The notes beneath the pieces were generated by a model, which was given only the letters and a program-made list of their open reading frames with translations, searched no databases and was not told the DNA's origin. A stretch of DNA of 14,127 bases, taken from Streptomyces bikiniensis. GTDB lineage: Bacteria; Actinomycetota; Actinomycetes; Streptomycetales; Streptomycetaceae. Positions 6,392-13,782 of the stretch are shown one piece after another. Within the stretch, counting starts at the first letter, position 1, and each line of letters opens with the position of its first letter. Made by a program: the position numbers and the translations under genes. The DNA lies in assembly GCA_000716465.1 (NCBI GenBank), contig JNWL01000079.1, positions 1-14,127 of the forward strand, read 5' to 3'.

Positions 6392-6545
6392 GTACGCCCA
6401 AGGGGCCGATCCCGTACGCCCACGGGACCGACCTCGTACGCCCAAGGGGCCGACCCCATACGCCCACGGGACCGACCTCGTACGCCCAAGGGGCCGACCC
6501 CATACGCCCACGGGACCGACCCCGTACGCCCAAGAGGCCGACCCC
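6392..6545. repeat. Array of seven 22-bp tandem repeats (44-bp super-period)
   Basis: Seven contiguous units of exactly 22 bp begin GTACGCCC or ATACGCCC; an eighth starts at 6546 and fades into the end of the copper ATPase gene. Two types alternate: type A continues AAGGGGCCGA and type B continues CACGGGACCGA, giving a 44-bp higher-order unit of about 3.5 copies. Type A contains GGGGCCGACCCC, able to form a 4-bp stem. As 22 is not a multiple of 3, frames through it are artefactual. It lies 19 bp beyond the ATPase stop codon. Confidence 0.92.
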
Positions 6546-6563
6546 GTACGCCTCCCCGCCCCC

Positions 6564-8840
6564 TCAGCCCTCCGCCGCCCTGAACCCCCGCAGCCGCAGG
6601 CTGTTGCCGACCACGAAGACCGACGAGAAGGCCATGGCCGCGCCCGCGATCATCGGGTTGAGCAGGCCGGCCGCGGCGAGCGGCAGCGCCGCCACGTTGT
6701 AGGCGAAGGCCCAGAAGAGGTTCGAGCGGATCGTGCCGAGGGTCCGGCGGGAGAGCCGGATCGCGTCGGCCGCCGCCCGCAGGTCCCCCCGTACGAGGGT
6801 CAGGTCGCCGGCCTCGATGGCGGCGTCCGTGCCCGTGCCCATCGCCAGGCCCAGGTCGGCCTGGGCGAGCGCGGCGGCGTCGTTCACGCCGTCGCCGACC
6901 ATGGCGACCGAACGGCCCTCCTCCTGGAGGCTCATGACGACGTCGACCTTGTCCTGCGGCATGACCTCCGCGATCACCTCGTCGATGCCGACCTCGTCGG
7001 CGACCGCCTCCGCGACCGCCCGGTTGTCGCCGGTGAGCAGGATCGGGGTGAGGCCGAGCCCGCGCAGCCGCCGGATCGCCTCGGCGCTGGTGTCCTTGAC
7101 GGCGTCCGCGACCTCCAGGACCGCGCGCGCCTCCCCGTCCCAGGCGACCGTGACGGCGGTCCGCCCCGCCGCCTCGGCCGCGCCCTTCGCCGCCTTGAGG
7201 CCGGCCGGGAGGGTCATCGCCCACTCCTCCAGGAGCTTCTCGCGGCCGACGAGGACCGCGTGGCCCTCGACCACGCCCTGCACGCCGAGGCCGGGGACGT
7301 TCGCGAAGTCCTCGGGCACGGGCAGGGTGCCGACCCGGTCGGCCGCGCCGGTGGCGACCGCCCGGGCGATCGGGTGCTCGGAGGAGTGCTCCAGGGCGCC
7401 CGCGAGCCGCAGCGCGTCCTTCTCGTCCACGTCGTCGGCGGTGTGGACCGCGAGGAGGGTCATCCGGCCGGTGGTGACGGTGCCGGTCTTGTCCAGGACG
7501 ATCGTGTCGACCCGGCGGGTGGTCTCCAGGACCTCGGGGCCCTTGATGAGGATGCCGAGCTGCGCGCCGCGCCCGGTCCCGACCATGAGGGCGGTGGGGG
7601 TGGCCAGCCCCAGGGCGCACGGGCAGGCGATGATCAGGACGGCGACGGCGGCGGTGAACGCGGCGGTGAGGCCCTGCCCGCTGCCGAGCCAGAAGCCGAG
7701 GGTGCCGAGGGCGAGCGCGATGACGACCGGCACGAAGACGGCCGAGATGCGGTCGGCGAGGCGCTGGGCGGCGGCCTTGCCGTTCTGCGCGTCCTCGACC
7801 AGCTTCGCCATCCGGGCGAGCTGGGTGTCGGAGCCGACGCGGGTGGCCTCGACCACGAGCCGGCCGCCGGCGTTCAGGGTGGCGCCGGTGACGGCGTCCC
7901 CGACGCCGACCTCGACCGGGACGGACTCGCCGGTGAGCATGGAGGCGTCCACGGCGGACGAGCCCTCGACCACGGTGCCGTCGGTGGCGATCTTCTCGCC
8001 GGGGCGGACCAGGAAGCGGTCCCCGACCCGGAGCCCGGCGGTCGGTACGGTGACCTCCCGGCCGTCCTTCAGGACGGTGACCTCCTTGGCGCCCAGCCGC
8101 ATCAGGGCCTTGAGGGCGGCGCCCGCCTTCCGCTTGGAGCGGGCCTCGAAGTACCGGCCGGCCAGGATGAAGGCGGTGACGCCCGCGGCGGCCTCCAGGT
8201 AGATGTTCCCGGCGCCGTCGGTGCGGGCGATCGTGAACTCGAAGGGGTGCGTCATGCCGGGCGTGCCGGCGGTGCCGAAGAACAGCGCCCACAGCGACCA
8301 CAGGAACGCGGCACCCGTACCGACCGAGATCAGGGTGTCCATGGTGGCCGCGCCGTGCTTGGCGTTGGTCCAGGCGGCCCTGTGGAAGGGCCAGGCGGCG
8401 TAGACGACGACCGGCGCGGCGAGCGTGAGGCTCAGCCACTGCCAGTACTCGAACTGCAGGGCCGGGACCATGGCCATCGCGATGACGGGGACGGCGAGGA
8501 CGACGGCGGTGACGAGCCGCTGCCGGAGGGGCCGCAGCTCCTCGTCGGCCCGCTCCTCCTCGGCCCGCTCCTCGTCGGCGTCGTGGGCGTCGGCGGCCCC
8601 GTCCCCCGGGGGTTCGGGTTCGGCGGCGGTGTAGCCGGTGGCCTCGACGGTGGCGATGAGGTCGGCGACGCCGACGCCCGCGTCGAAGGTGACCTTCGCC
8701 TTCTCGGTGGCGTAGTTGACGGTGGCCTCGACCCCGTCCATGCGGTTGAGCTTCTTCTCGATGCGGGCCGCGCACGAGGCGCAGGTCATGCCGCCGATGG
8801 CGAGCTCGACCTGAGCCGTGCCGGATGTCGTCGTTGCCAT
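6564..8840 (-). CDS. copA: Copper-translocating P1B-type ATPase
   Basis: A 758-aa integral membrane pump that should export Cu(I) using ATP. In order: one N-terminal heavy-metal-associated domain with GMTCASC (17-23, C20/C23), an acidic linker (72-104), membrane helices, the actuator motif TGES (303-306), the transmembrane metal site CPC (406-408), the phosphorylation motif DKTGT (450-454), the SEHP motif (487-490), GDGVND (649-654), and the TM7 YN (714-715) and TM8 MxxSS (736-740) residues diagnostic of Cu(I) selectivity. All key residues are present. ATG 8840 has GAGGAG 8 nt upstream. It is downstream of the copZ remnant and most likely transcribed from the same CsoR-boxed promoter. Confidence 0.97.
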   Translation of the reverse strand: MATTTSGTAQVELAIGGMTCASCAARIEKKLNRMDGVEATVNYATEKAKVTFDAGVGVADLIATVEATGYTAAEPEPPGDGAADAHDADEERAEEERADEELRPLRQRLVTAVVLAVPVIAMAMVPALQFEYWQWLSLTLAAPVVVYAAWPFHRAAWTNAKHGAATMDTLISVGTGAAFLWSLWALFFGTAGTPGMTHPFEFTIARTDGAGNIYLEAAAGVTAFILAGRYFEARSKRKAGAALKALMRLGAKEVTVLKDGREVTVPTAGLRVGDRFLVRPGEKIATDGTVVEGSSAVDASMLTGESVPVEVGVGDAVTGATLNAGGRLVVEATRVGSDTQLARMAKLVEDAQNGKAAAQRLADRISAVFVPVVIALALGTLGFWLGSGQGLTAAFTAAVAVLIIACPCALGLATPTALMVGTGRGAQLGILIKGPEVLETTRRVDTIVLDKTGTVTTGRMTLLAVHTADDVDEKDALRLAGALEHSSEHPIARAVATGAADRVGTLPVPEDFANVPGLGVQGVVEGHAVLVGREKLLEEWAMTLPAGLKAAKGAAEAAGRTAVTVAWDGEARAVLEVADAVKDTSAEAIRRLRGLGLTPILLTGDNRAVAEAVADEVGIDEVIAEVMPQDKVDVVMSLQEEGRSVAMVGDGVNDAAALAQADLGLAMGTGTDAAIEAGDLTLVRGDLRAAADAIRLSRRTLGTIRSNLFWAFAYNVAALPLAAAGLLNPMIAGAAMAFSSVFVVGNSLRLRGFRAAEG

Positions 8841-8947
8841 GGGCTCTGCTCCTCGTGGGGTACGGGGTGGACGAGGTGTACGGGTCCGGGGCCGGGGTCC
8901 GGGCGGGGCGGCCCCGGCGGCCGGAGCGGGCGGTGGACCGGGGCCGG

Positions 8948-9135
8948 TCAGACGCGGCCGGTCAGCTCGTAGCCGCGTCGTCGACGGCCGCGGCGATCGC
9001 GGCGTCGTCGGGCGCGGCGCCGGTGGTCACGGTCACCAGGCCGCCGGCGACGGCCGTACCGCCCGCACCATCGGTGCCGTCCGTGCCGTCCGTGCCGGTC
9101 GAACAGCCGTGGTCGGGGGTGCAGCAGGAGCCCAT
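8948..9135 (-). pseudogene. copZ: copZ copper-chaperone remnant lacking the metal-binding core
   Basis: Starting at ATG 9135, with GGAGGAGG 5 nt upstream (9141-9148), the frame encodes 57 aa ending at 8962. The N-terminus MGSCCTPDHGCSTG resembles streptomycete CopZ leaders, and [20 protein letters not shown] matches the last strand and helix of a heavy-metal-associated domain. The expected TVxGMTCxHC motif and the central roughly 35 residues are missing, replaced by TDG repeats. The usual C-terminus GYELTGRV is present but in another frame (stop at 8948): one missing C after the codon pair GAC GAC explains this. Without the Cys pair it should not carry copper like CopZ, though Cys4, Cys5 and Cys11 remain. 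It could be genuine decay, a reduced peptide, or an assembly error. Confidence 0.7.
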
Positions 9136-9172
9136 GACTTCCTCCTCCGTCTCTGTCGTTCTCTGTCGCGGG

Positions 9173-9189
9173 ATACCCTAGGGGGGTAC
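9173..9189. promoter_or_regulatory. CsoR-like operator box 1
   Basis: ATACCCTAGGGGGGTAC is a 17-bp pseudo-palindrome with TACCC/GGGTA arms, matching the G/C-tract palindromes bound by the copper sensor CsoR in actinobacteria. It lies just downstream of the inferred leftward transcription start, in the 5' leader of the copZ remnant. No csoR gene is in the window. Confidence 0.7.
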
Positions 9190-9204
9190 CTTCCCATGCC
9201 TCCA

Positions 9205-9233
9205 TGTATACCCCCCGCCCGTATCAGGGGCAA
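9205..9233 (-). promoter_or_regulatory. Leftward promoter for copZ remnant and copA
   Basis: On the minus strand TTGCCC (9233-9228) and TATACA (9210-9205) are separated by 17 nt, a good -35/-10 pair. CsoR-like box 2 fills most of the spacer. The inferred start is near 9198, giving a leader of about 60 nt before the ATG at 9135. Confidence 0.65.
9208..9224. promoter_or_regulatory. CsoR-like operator box 2 (imperfect)
   Basis: ATACCCCCCGCCCGTAT keeps the ATAC...GTAT ends and the exact 17-bp length of the other two boxes. Its right half has CCC where GGG is expected, so the palindrome is imperfect. It sits within the leftward promoter spacer. Confidence 0.5.
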
Positions 9234-9246
9234 GCGGATCACGGGT

Positions 9247-9274
9247 TTGATTTAATACCCCCCAGGGGTATGGT
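9247..9274 (+). promoter_or_regulatory. Rightward promoter for the His-rich gene
   Basis: TTGATT (9247-9252) and TATGGT (9269-9274) are separated by 16 nt. CsoR-like box 3 occupies the spacer and overlaps the -10, a layout that would give copper-relieved repression. The next gene starts at 9343. Confidence 0.6.
9255..9271. promoter_or_regulatory. CsoR-like operator box 3 (best match)
   Basis: ATACCCCCCAGGGGTAT is a 17-bp near-perfect palindrome with C-tract and G-tract halves, the clearest CsoR-type site here. It overlaps the rightward promoter between -35 and -10. Confidence 0.8.
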
Positions 9275-9342
9275 GAAGTGTATCGGGCGGTTCCTTGCGT
9301 ACCCGTCCGCGCCACCCACGGACGACCTATGGGAGAGCAGCC

Positions 9343-9561
9343 ATGAACACCGGTGTGAAGATCGCCGCCTTTGCCGCCGTGCTCGCCGCGACCTTCGGGG
9401 CCGCGTACGGGGTCGGTGCGGCCGTCGGCCCCTTCGACGCTCCCGCGAAGGCCCCGGCGGTCGACGGACCCGCGGTCCCCGGGGGCGAGGGGGGCACGGT
9501 CCACGAGGGTGGAGGGCACGCGGGCCACGAGGGTGGAGGGCACGCGGGACACGGAGGCTGA
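9343..9561 (+). CDS. His-rich membrane-anchored protein, probably truncated
   Basis: A 72-aa protein from ATG 9343, with GGGAG (9331-9335) 7 nt upstream. Residues 6-29 are one hydrophobic segment after a Lys, a signal-anchor or membrane helix. The exported tail is Pro/Gly-rich and ends in a His-rich repeat (EGGGHAGH twice, 55-62 and 63-70), coded by two 24-bp tandem units at 9502-9549. Such tails can bind copper or zinc. It is divergent from copZ/copA under CsoR-like box 3, so a role in extracytoplasmic copper binding is likely. I recall longer streptomycete homologues with a large domain after this tail; here a stop follows, and frame-shifted continuation is possible downstream. Confidence 0.7.
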   Translation: MNTGVKIAAFAAVLAATFGAAYGVGAAVGPFDAPAKAPAVDGPAVPGGEGGTVHEGGGHAGHEGGGHAGHGG

Positions 9562-9664
9562 GGCGCGGACGGCGGTCCCCGCGGTACGGGCGGCCGGTTC
9601 CGGGGTAGCCGTTTCCGCAGATGGTGAGGCCGAGCACGGTGCGGGCGGCCGCGAGCACGGCTAG
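9562..9664 (+). pseudogene. Possible frame-shifted remnant of the His-rich gene
   Basis: Directly after the stop at 9561, a different frame stays open to TAG at 9664 and reads EARTAVPAVRAAGSGVAVSADG, then EAEHGAGGREHG. The SGVAVSADG stretch resembles the start of the beta-rich domain and the His/Gly end resembles the C-terminus of longer homologues, with the middle missing. Several codons (GTA, GTT, GCA, GAT) are not streptomycete-preferred, so this may be chance. Confidence 0.3.
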
Positions 9665-9671
9665 GCTGGTC

Positions 9672-9687
9672 ATTGGACTAGACCTAT
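9672..9687. promoter_or_regulatory. DasR-like (dre) operator before cutC
   Basis: ATTGGACTAGACCTAT matches 12 of 16 positions of the streptomycete DasR responsive element (A-S-TGGTCTAGACCA-S-T), including the CTAG centre and flanking GG/CC. It lies 30 bp before the cutC start, inside the likely promoter region. Other GntR-family regulators use similar palindromes, so DasR itself is an inference. Confidence 0.45.
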
Positions 9688-9716
9688 AGCCGTCATTCAT
9701 GGAGGAATGGGCTTCG

Positions 9717-10427
9717 ATGAGCAACCGTGCAGTCCTTGAGGTGATCGCCCTCGACGAGCAGGACGCGGTCGCCGCCCAGACCGGCGGCGCCGACCGGCTC
9801 GAACTCGTCACCGACATGGCGGCGGACGGGCTCACCCCGTCCGGGGCCGGGTTCGCCGCGATCCGCGCCGCCGTCGACATCCCGCTGCGCGTGATGCTCC
9901 GGCTCACCGACGGTTTCTCGGCGGGCGGCCCCGAGGGCGTCGACGCCCTCGTGACGCGCGCCGCCGACCTCCGGGAGGCGGGCGCGGACGAGTTCGTCCT
10001 CGGCTTCCTCACCCCCGACGGCGAACCGGACCTGGTCGCCGTCGAGCGGCTGATCGCCGTCCTCGACGGCTGCCGCTGGACCTTCCACCGGGCGATCGAC
10101 CGCGCCGCCGACCGCGACGGCCTGCGCAAGGGCCTCGCGGACCTGCCCGGCCTCGACACCTACCTCACGGCCGGCTCCGCCACCGGCGTCGACGACGGCC
10201 TCGCCACCCTCAAGGCCGAGGCCGCCCGGGCGGGCGAGCCCGGCTACGAGGCCCGCATCCTCGTCGGCGGCGGCCTCCGCCTCGACCACCTCCCCGAACT
10301 GCGCGCGGCCGGCCTCGACGCCTTCCACATCGGCGGCGCGGCCCGTCCCGAGGGCTGGACGGCCCCGGTCTCGGCCGACGCGGTCCGCACGTGGCGCGAG
10401 GCGGTGGACGCGCCCCTGGGGTCCTGA
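9717..10427 (+). CDS. cutC: CutC-family TIM-barrel protein
   Basis: A 236-aa protein matching the CutC family: LEVIALDEQDAVAAQTGGAD then RLEL near the N-terminus, DGLTPSGAGF (33-42), WTFHRAIDRA near residue 121, YLTAGSATGVDDGL near 149, and a closing ILVGGGLRLDHLPEL then AFHIGGAAR. CutC was linked to copper tolerance in E. coli, but a direct copper role is disputed and the barrel looks enzyme-like. Where many homologues have RPRGGDF, this protein reads MLRLTDGFSAGG, so it is divergent. ATG 9717 follows GGAGGA (9701-9706) by 10 nt; the upstream in-frame ATG at 9699 overlaps that site. It lies beside copper genes but has its own leader with a DasR-like site. Confidence 0.88.
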   Translation: MSNRAVLEVIALDEQDAVAAQTGGADRLELVTDMAADGLTPSGAGFAAIRAAVDIPLRVMLRLTDGFSAGGPEGVDALVTRAADLREAGADEFVLGFLTPDGEPDLVAVERLIAVLDGCRWTFHRAIDRAADRDGLRKGLADLPGLDTYLTAGSATGVDDGLATLKAEAARAGEPGYEARILVGGGLRLDHLPELRAAGLDAFHIGGAARPEGWTAPVSADAVRTWREAVDAPLGS

Positions 10428-10441
10428 CGGACGGGGCCCGA

Positions 10442-10474
10442 CGGGCCGGGGCGCGACCGTAAACCCCCGGCCCG
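10442..10474. terminator. Hairpin terminator candidate after cutC
   Basis: CGGGCCGGGG (10442-10451) pairs perfectly with CCCCGGCCCG (10465-10474) across a 13-nt loop, 15 bp beyond the cutC stop. No T-tract follows. The next 40 bp (to about 10510) are low-complexity GGCCC/AGCCC repeats. Confidence 0.6.
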
Positions 10475-10560
10475 GCCCAACTCGGCCCGGCCCAGCCCAA
10501 CCCGTCCCGGCACCGGAAACGCGCGGGAAAAACCCATCGCCCCCGCCGCACGCGGACGAC

Positions 10561-10566
10561 TAGCCT
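10561..10566 (+). promoter_or_regulatory. -10 element for the leaderless kinase gene
   Basis: TAGCCT fits TANNNT and ends 7 nt before the ATG at 10574, where no Shine-Dalgarno is seen. That spacing is classic for leaderless actinobacterial transcripts. No clear -35 is visible. Confidence 0.55.
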
Positions 10567-10573
10567 CGCCCGC

Positions 10574-11467
10574 ATGTCCGCCTCCCACGCCGCCTCCCCC
10601 GCCGTCGGCACCGCCCTCGTCCGGCGTCTGGTCGCCGCGCAGTTCCCCGCGTGGGCGCACCTGCCCGTGCGGGCCGTGGACTCGGCGGGGACGGACAACG
10701 CCATGTTCCGGCTCGGGGACGACCTCGCCGTACGCCTGCCGAAGGCCGAGTGGGCCGAGGGGCAGGCCGAGAAGGAGCGGTACTGGCTGCCGCGCCTCGC
10801 CCCGCACCTGACGCTCCCCGTCCCCGAGCCCGTCGGACACGGCGTACCGGGGGAGGGCTTCGGCCGGCCCTGGACGGTGTACCGGTGGCTCGACGGGGAC
10901 GACGCGTACAACGCCCCGATCACCGATCCCGCCCACGCCGCCGTCGAGCTGGGCCGCTTCGGCGTCTCCCTGCGCGCGGTGGACGCGACCGGCGGCCCGA
11001 GGTCCTTCCGGGGCGGCCCGGTCACCGGCTGGGAGGAGGGCGCCATGCTCCCGGCGATCGCGGCCCTCGGCGGGGACGGCACGCTCGACGCCGCCGCTGT
11101 CACGGAAGCCTGGGAAGCGGTGCTCCGCCTCCCGCAATGGCGGGGCGCACCCGTCTGGGTCCACGCCGACCTGCTCCCCGGCAACCTCCTCACCCGCGAC
11201 GGACGCCTGCACGCCGTCATCGACTTCGGCGGCCTCGGCACGGGCGACCCGGCCTGCGACATGATGGCCGCCTGGTCGCTCCTCACCGCCGACACCCGCC
11301 CCCTCTTCCGCGAGGCCTCCCGCGTGGACGACGCCACCTGGGCCCGGGGCCGCGGCTGGGCCCTGTGCTGGGGCGTCGTCACCGAGGCGTACTACCGGGA
11401 GAAGAACCCGGTCCTGGCGACGGTCGCCCGCCGCACCCGGACCGAGGCCCTGGCGGACTTCCCCTAG
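10574..11467 (+). CDS. Aminoglycoside phosphotransferase-family kinase
   Basis: A 297-aa APH/choline-kinase-fold protein. GTDNAMFRLG (39-48) and LAVRLPKAE (51-59) form the N-lobe nucleotide site. The catalytic loop is VHADLLPGNLL (196-206: H197, D199, N204), and IDFGGLGTGDPACD (216-229) carries the metal-binding D217. WTVYRWLDGD (100-109) is the hinge region. All catalytic residues are present, so it likely phosphorylates a hydroxyl on a small molecule. Members of this subfamily in Streptomyces are rarely characterised, so antibiotic resistance should not be assumed. The ATG at 10574 is probably leaderless. The gene converges on the helicase with just 7 bp between stops. Confidence 0.92.
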   Translation: MSASHAASPAVGTALVRRLVAAQFPAWAHLPVRAVDSAGTDNAMFRLGDDLAVRLPKAEWAEGQAEKERYWLPRLAPHLTLPVPEPVGHGVPGEGFGRPWTVYRWLDGDDAYNAPITDPAHAAVELGRFGVSLRAVDATGGPRSFRGGPVTGWEEGAMLPAIAALGGDGTLDAAAVTEAWEAVLRLPQWRGAPVWVHADLLPGNLLTRDGRLHAVIDFGGLGTGDPACDMMAAWSLLTADTRPLFREASRVDDATWARGRGWALCWGVVTEAYYREKNPVLATVARRTRTEALADFP

Positions 11468-11474
11468 CGGACGG

Positions 11475-13535
11475 TCACGCCTCCCCCAACTGCTCCGGAA
11501 CGGGAGCGGAGTGAACCACCGTCAGGCCCGACACGGCACGCGTCAGCGCCACGTACAGGCGACGCAGGCCCGTCCGCCCGTCGGGTTCGCCGTCGACGAC
11601 CGCCGCCGGCTCGTCCAGGACCACGTAGTCGTACTCCAGACCCTTCGCGAGCGACGCCGGGACCAGGGTCAGACGGGACTCGGCCGTCGTCTCCTCGCCG
11701 GGCGAGAGGTGCGCGAGGCCCGCCTCCGCCAGCGCCTCCGCGAGCGGCGCGATCCGCGCGTCGGCGGCGATCAGACCGATCGAGCCCTCGTGCCCCAGCG
11801 CCTCGACGCAGGCCGCGACCACGGCGGCGTCCAGGTCCTCCGCGCGACTGTGCCGGATCTCCAGCGACCCCGGGTTCTCCCGCACCGACTCCACCGGCGC
11901 GAGCCCCGGCGACATGTGCGGAAGCAGCCGCGAGGCGTACGCGATGACCTCGCGCGGCACGCGGAAGCCGGCCGTCAGCTCCTCGACCACCGCCTCCGGC
12001 TTCCCCAGGTGCCCGAGCGCCTGCGCCCAGCTCTCCGTCGCCCACGGCGTGGTCCCCTGCGCCAGGTCGCCGAGGACGGTGGCCGAACCGGTCGTGCAGC
12101 GCCGCCCCACCGCCCGGTACTGCATGGGGGACAGGTCCTGCGCCTCGTCCAGGACCACGTGCCCGAGCGAGTGCGTCCGCTCCACCAGGTCCTTCGCCTC
12201 GTCCACGAGCACCGCGTCCGCCGCCGACCACTTCGCCGTCCTCACGCTCCGGCCCGGCTTCTCCCACAGCAGCAGCTTCTGCTCGTCCTCCGTCAGCACC
12301 CCCTCGGCGTGCTCCGCCAGGAACTCCGCGTCGCTCAGCAGCCGCAGCACCAGCTTCGCCGGGTCCACCGGCGGCCAGCACTCCTTCACGACCGCCTTCA
12401 CCGCCGCGTTGCGCGCCACCGCGTTCTGCACCCGGTCGTCCGGCGCCTCGCCCGCCTGCTCCATCCGTACGAGCACGGCGTGCGCGATCCGCTGCGGAAG
12501 CGCCTCGCGGGCCGCCCCGTACCGGATGTCCCGGTCCAGCAGCTCCCGCACGATCTCCTCGATCTCGTACGCCGGGACCCGCCAGCGGCGCGAGCCGCGC
12601 ACCACCATCAGGGACTCCTCCGGCAGCCTCACGTGCGAGCGGACCGCCCGCCGCAGCACCTCCGCCATCCGGGCGTCGCCCTTCACGACCGCCGTCGCCG
12701 CCGCGTCCGTCCCGCGCACCTCGACGTGCGCCACGAGATCGTCCACCGTCGCCTGCTTGACCTCCAACTCTCCGAGCGCGGGAAGGACCTGCTCGATGTA
12801 CTGGAGGAAGGAGCGGTTCGGCCCGACGACCAGGGTCCCGGTGCGGGCCAGCCGCTCCCGGTGCGCGTAGAGGAGGTACGCGACGCGGTGCAGGCCCACG
12901 GCCGTCTTGCCGGTCCCGGGCCCTCCCTGCACGCACACCGACCCCGACAGGTCGGACCGGACGATCTCGTCCTGCTCGGGCTGGATCGTCGCCACGATGT
13001 CCCGCATGGGACCCACGCGCGGCCGCTCGATCTCCGCCTGGAGCAGCCGGCTCGTGCGCTCCAGCTCCTCCGGGTCGGACAGGTGCTCGTCCTCGTACGC
13101 CGTGAGCTCGCCGCCCGTGTAGCCGAAGCGGCGCCGCAGCCCCACGTCCTGCGTGTCCTTGCGCGAGGCCCGGTAGAACGGCTGCGACACCGGGGCGCGC
13201 CAGTCGATCACCATCGGATCGCCGTCGGCGTCGTGCACGTGCCGCCGCCCGATGTAGAACCGCTGCCCCTCCTGCGCGGTGTGCAGGTAGTCGAGCCGCC
13301 CGAAGAAGAGCGGTGTCCCGGCCAGGTCGGCCAGCGCCTTGATCCGGTCCTCGATCTGCCGCTCCAGGACGACCGCGTTCACCCAGTTCGCGGTGACGTC
13401 CTTGATGTCGAGCGCCTGCACGTCCTCGCGCATCGCGCGCAGGGCGGCGCGGGAGGCGGCCAGATGGGCGCGCTCGCGCGCGAGCGGATCGTCGGCGGAC
13501 GACGGCTGGTCGACTTCGGGTACGGACACGGACAC
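11475..13535 (-). CDS. helD: HelD-like UvrD/Rep-family helicase
   Basis: A 686-aa superfamily 1 ATPase of the HelD type. The N-terminal helical region (about 15-75) is followed by FYIGRRHVHDADGDPMVIDW (93-112), a HelD hallmark. Walker A is GGPGTGKT (204-211). A long insertion (about 260-435) separates it from Walker B VVLDEAQDLSP (460-470), and motifs GFRVPREVI (523-531), KGLEYDYVVLDEP (631-643) and LYVALTRA (660-667) follow. HelD proteins bind RNA polymerase and free it from nucleic acid; actinobacterial HelR forms can also protect against rifamycins. The GTG at 13535 is chosen: GGAGG (13543-13547) is 7 nt upstream, and the frame's extension to 13682 is low-complexity. I saw no rifampicin-associated inverted repeat upstream. 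HelD versus HelR subtype is undecided. Confidence 0.93.
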   Translation of the reverse strand: MSVSVPEVDQPSSADDPLARERAHLAASRAALRAMREDVQALDIKDVTANWVNAVVLERQIEDRIKALADLAGTPLFFGRLDYLHTAQEGQRFYIGRRHVHDADGDPMVIDWRAPVSQPFYRASRKDTQDVGLRRRFGYTGGELTAYEDEHLSDPEELERTSRLLQAEIERPRVGPMRDIVATIQPEQDEIVRSDLSGSVCVQGGPGTGKTAVGLHRVAYLLYAHRERLARTGTLVVGPNRSFLQYIEQVLPALGELEVKQATVDDLVAHVEVRGTDAAATAVVKGDARMAEVLRRAVRSHVRLPEESLMVVRGSRRWRVPAYEIEEIVRELLDRDIRYGAAREALPQRIAHAVLVRMEQAGEAPDDRVQNAVARNAAVKAVVKECWPPVDPAKLVLRLLSDAEFLAEHAEGVLTEDEQKLLLWEKPGRSVRTAKWSAADAVLVDEAKDLVERTHSLGHVVLDEAQDLSPMQYRAVGRRCTTGSATVLGDLAQGTTPWATESWAQALGHLGKPEAVVEELTAGFRVPREVIAYASRLLPHMSPGLAPVESVRENPGSLEIRHSRAEDLDAAVVAACVEALGHEGSIGLIAADARIAPLAEALAEAGLAHLSPGEETTAESRLTLVPASLAKGLEYDYVVLDEPAAVVDGEPDGRTGLRRLYVALTRAVSGLTVVHSAPVPEQLGEA

Positions 13536-13724
13536 GACGGAGCCTCCGGGGCGGATGCGCGGACACGGCGAAGTGGCCGCCGGTTTCCGACCGGGCGGCG
13601 GCTCTCCACGGGGGAGGCGGGGAAGCTGGCGAGTGTAGACCCTGGGGGCGGGAGGCGGCGAATGGATTCCGCCCGTCTCCATCCCGTAGGGGACGAGGTC
13701 GCTCTCACGTCGGACCCCCGGCCC

Positions 13725-13780
13725 GTCCCGGACGGGACCTCAGACCGATGTGTTCGCAATGTCCGGATTCCATGATGGAA
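13725..13780. promoter_or_regulatory. Two short palindromes in the helD divergent intergenic region
   Basis: GTCCCGGACGGGAC (13725-13738) has 6-bp arms with a 2-nt centre; TTCCATGATGGAA (13768-13780) has 6-bp arms around one base and ends just before the ATG at 13783. They lie in the 247-bp space between helD and the small divergent gene and may be operators. The rest of 13536-13724 shows only G/C-rich sequence. Confidence 0.4.
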
Positions 13781-13782
13781 AC

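Noticed and set aside
6392..6545. CRISPR array
   Set aside because: The 22-bp units are contiguous with no unique spacers, and there are no cas genes.
3106..6702. Long plus-strand frame opposite the DUF4157 and regulator genes
   Set aside because: It is antisense to well-supported genes, has low-complexity composition and no recognisable domain.
2921..8775. Very long minus-strand frames of about 1190 aa running through several genes
   Set aside because: They are Arg/Pro/Gly-rich frame shadows typical of high-GC DNA. The parts that match families (GlxA-like regulator, copA) are assigned to their own starts, and part of the length crosses a 22-bp array that keeps all frames open.
6207..8972. 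Long plus-strand frame opposite copA
   Set aside because: It is antisense to copA, whose motifs are all intact; composition is that of a complementary-strand shadow.
9150..9170. Tandem TCTCTGTCG repeat in the copZ leader
   Set aside because: There are only two short copies; no clear function or structure follows from it.
10452..10510. GGCCC/AGCCC low-complexity stretch as a functional repeat
   Set aside because: The units are irregular and consistent with compositional bias after the cutC terminator hairpin.
11511..13775. Long plus-strand frame opposite helD
   Set aside because: It is antisense to the helicase, His/Arg/Leu-rich, without domains.
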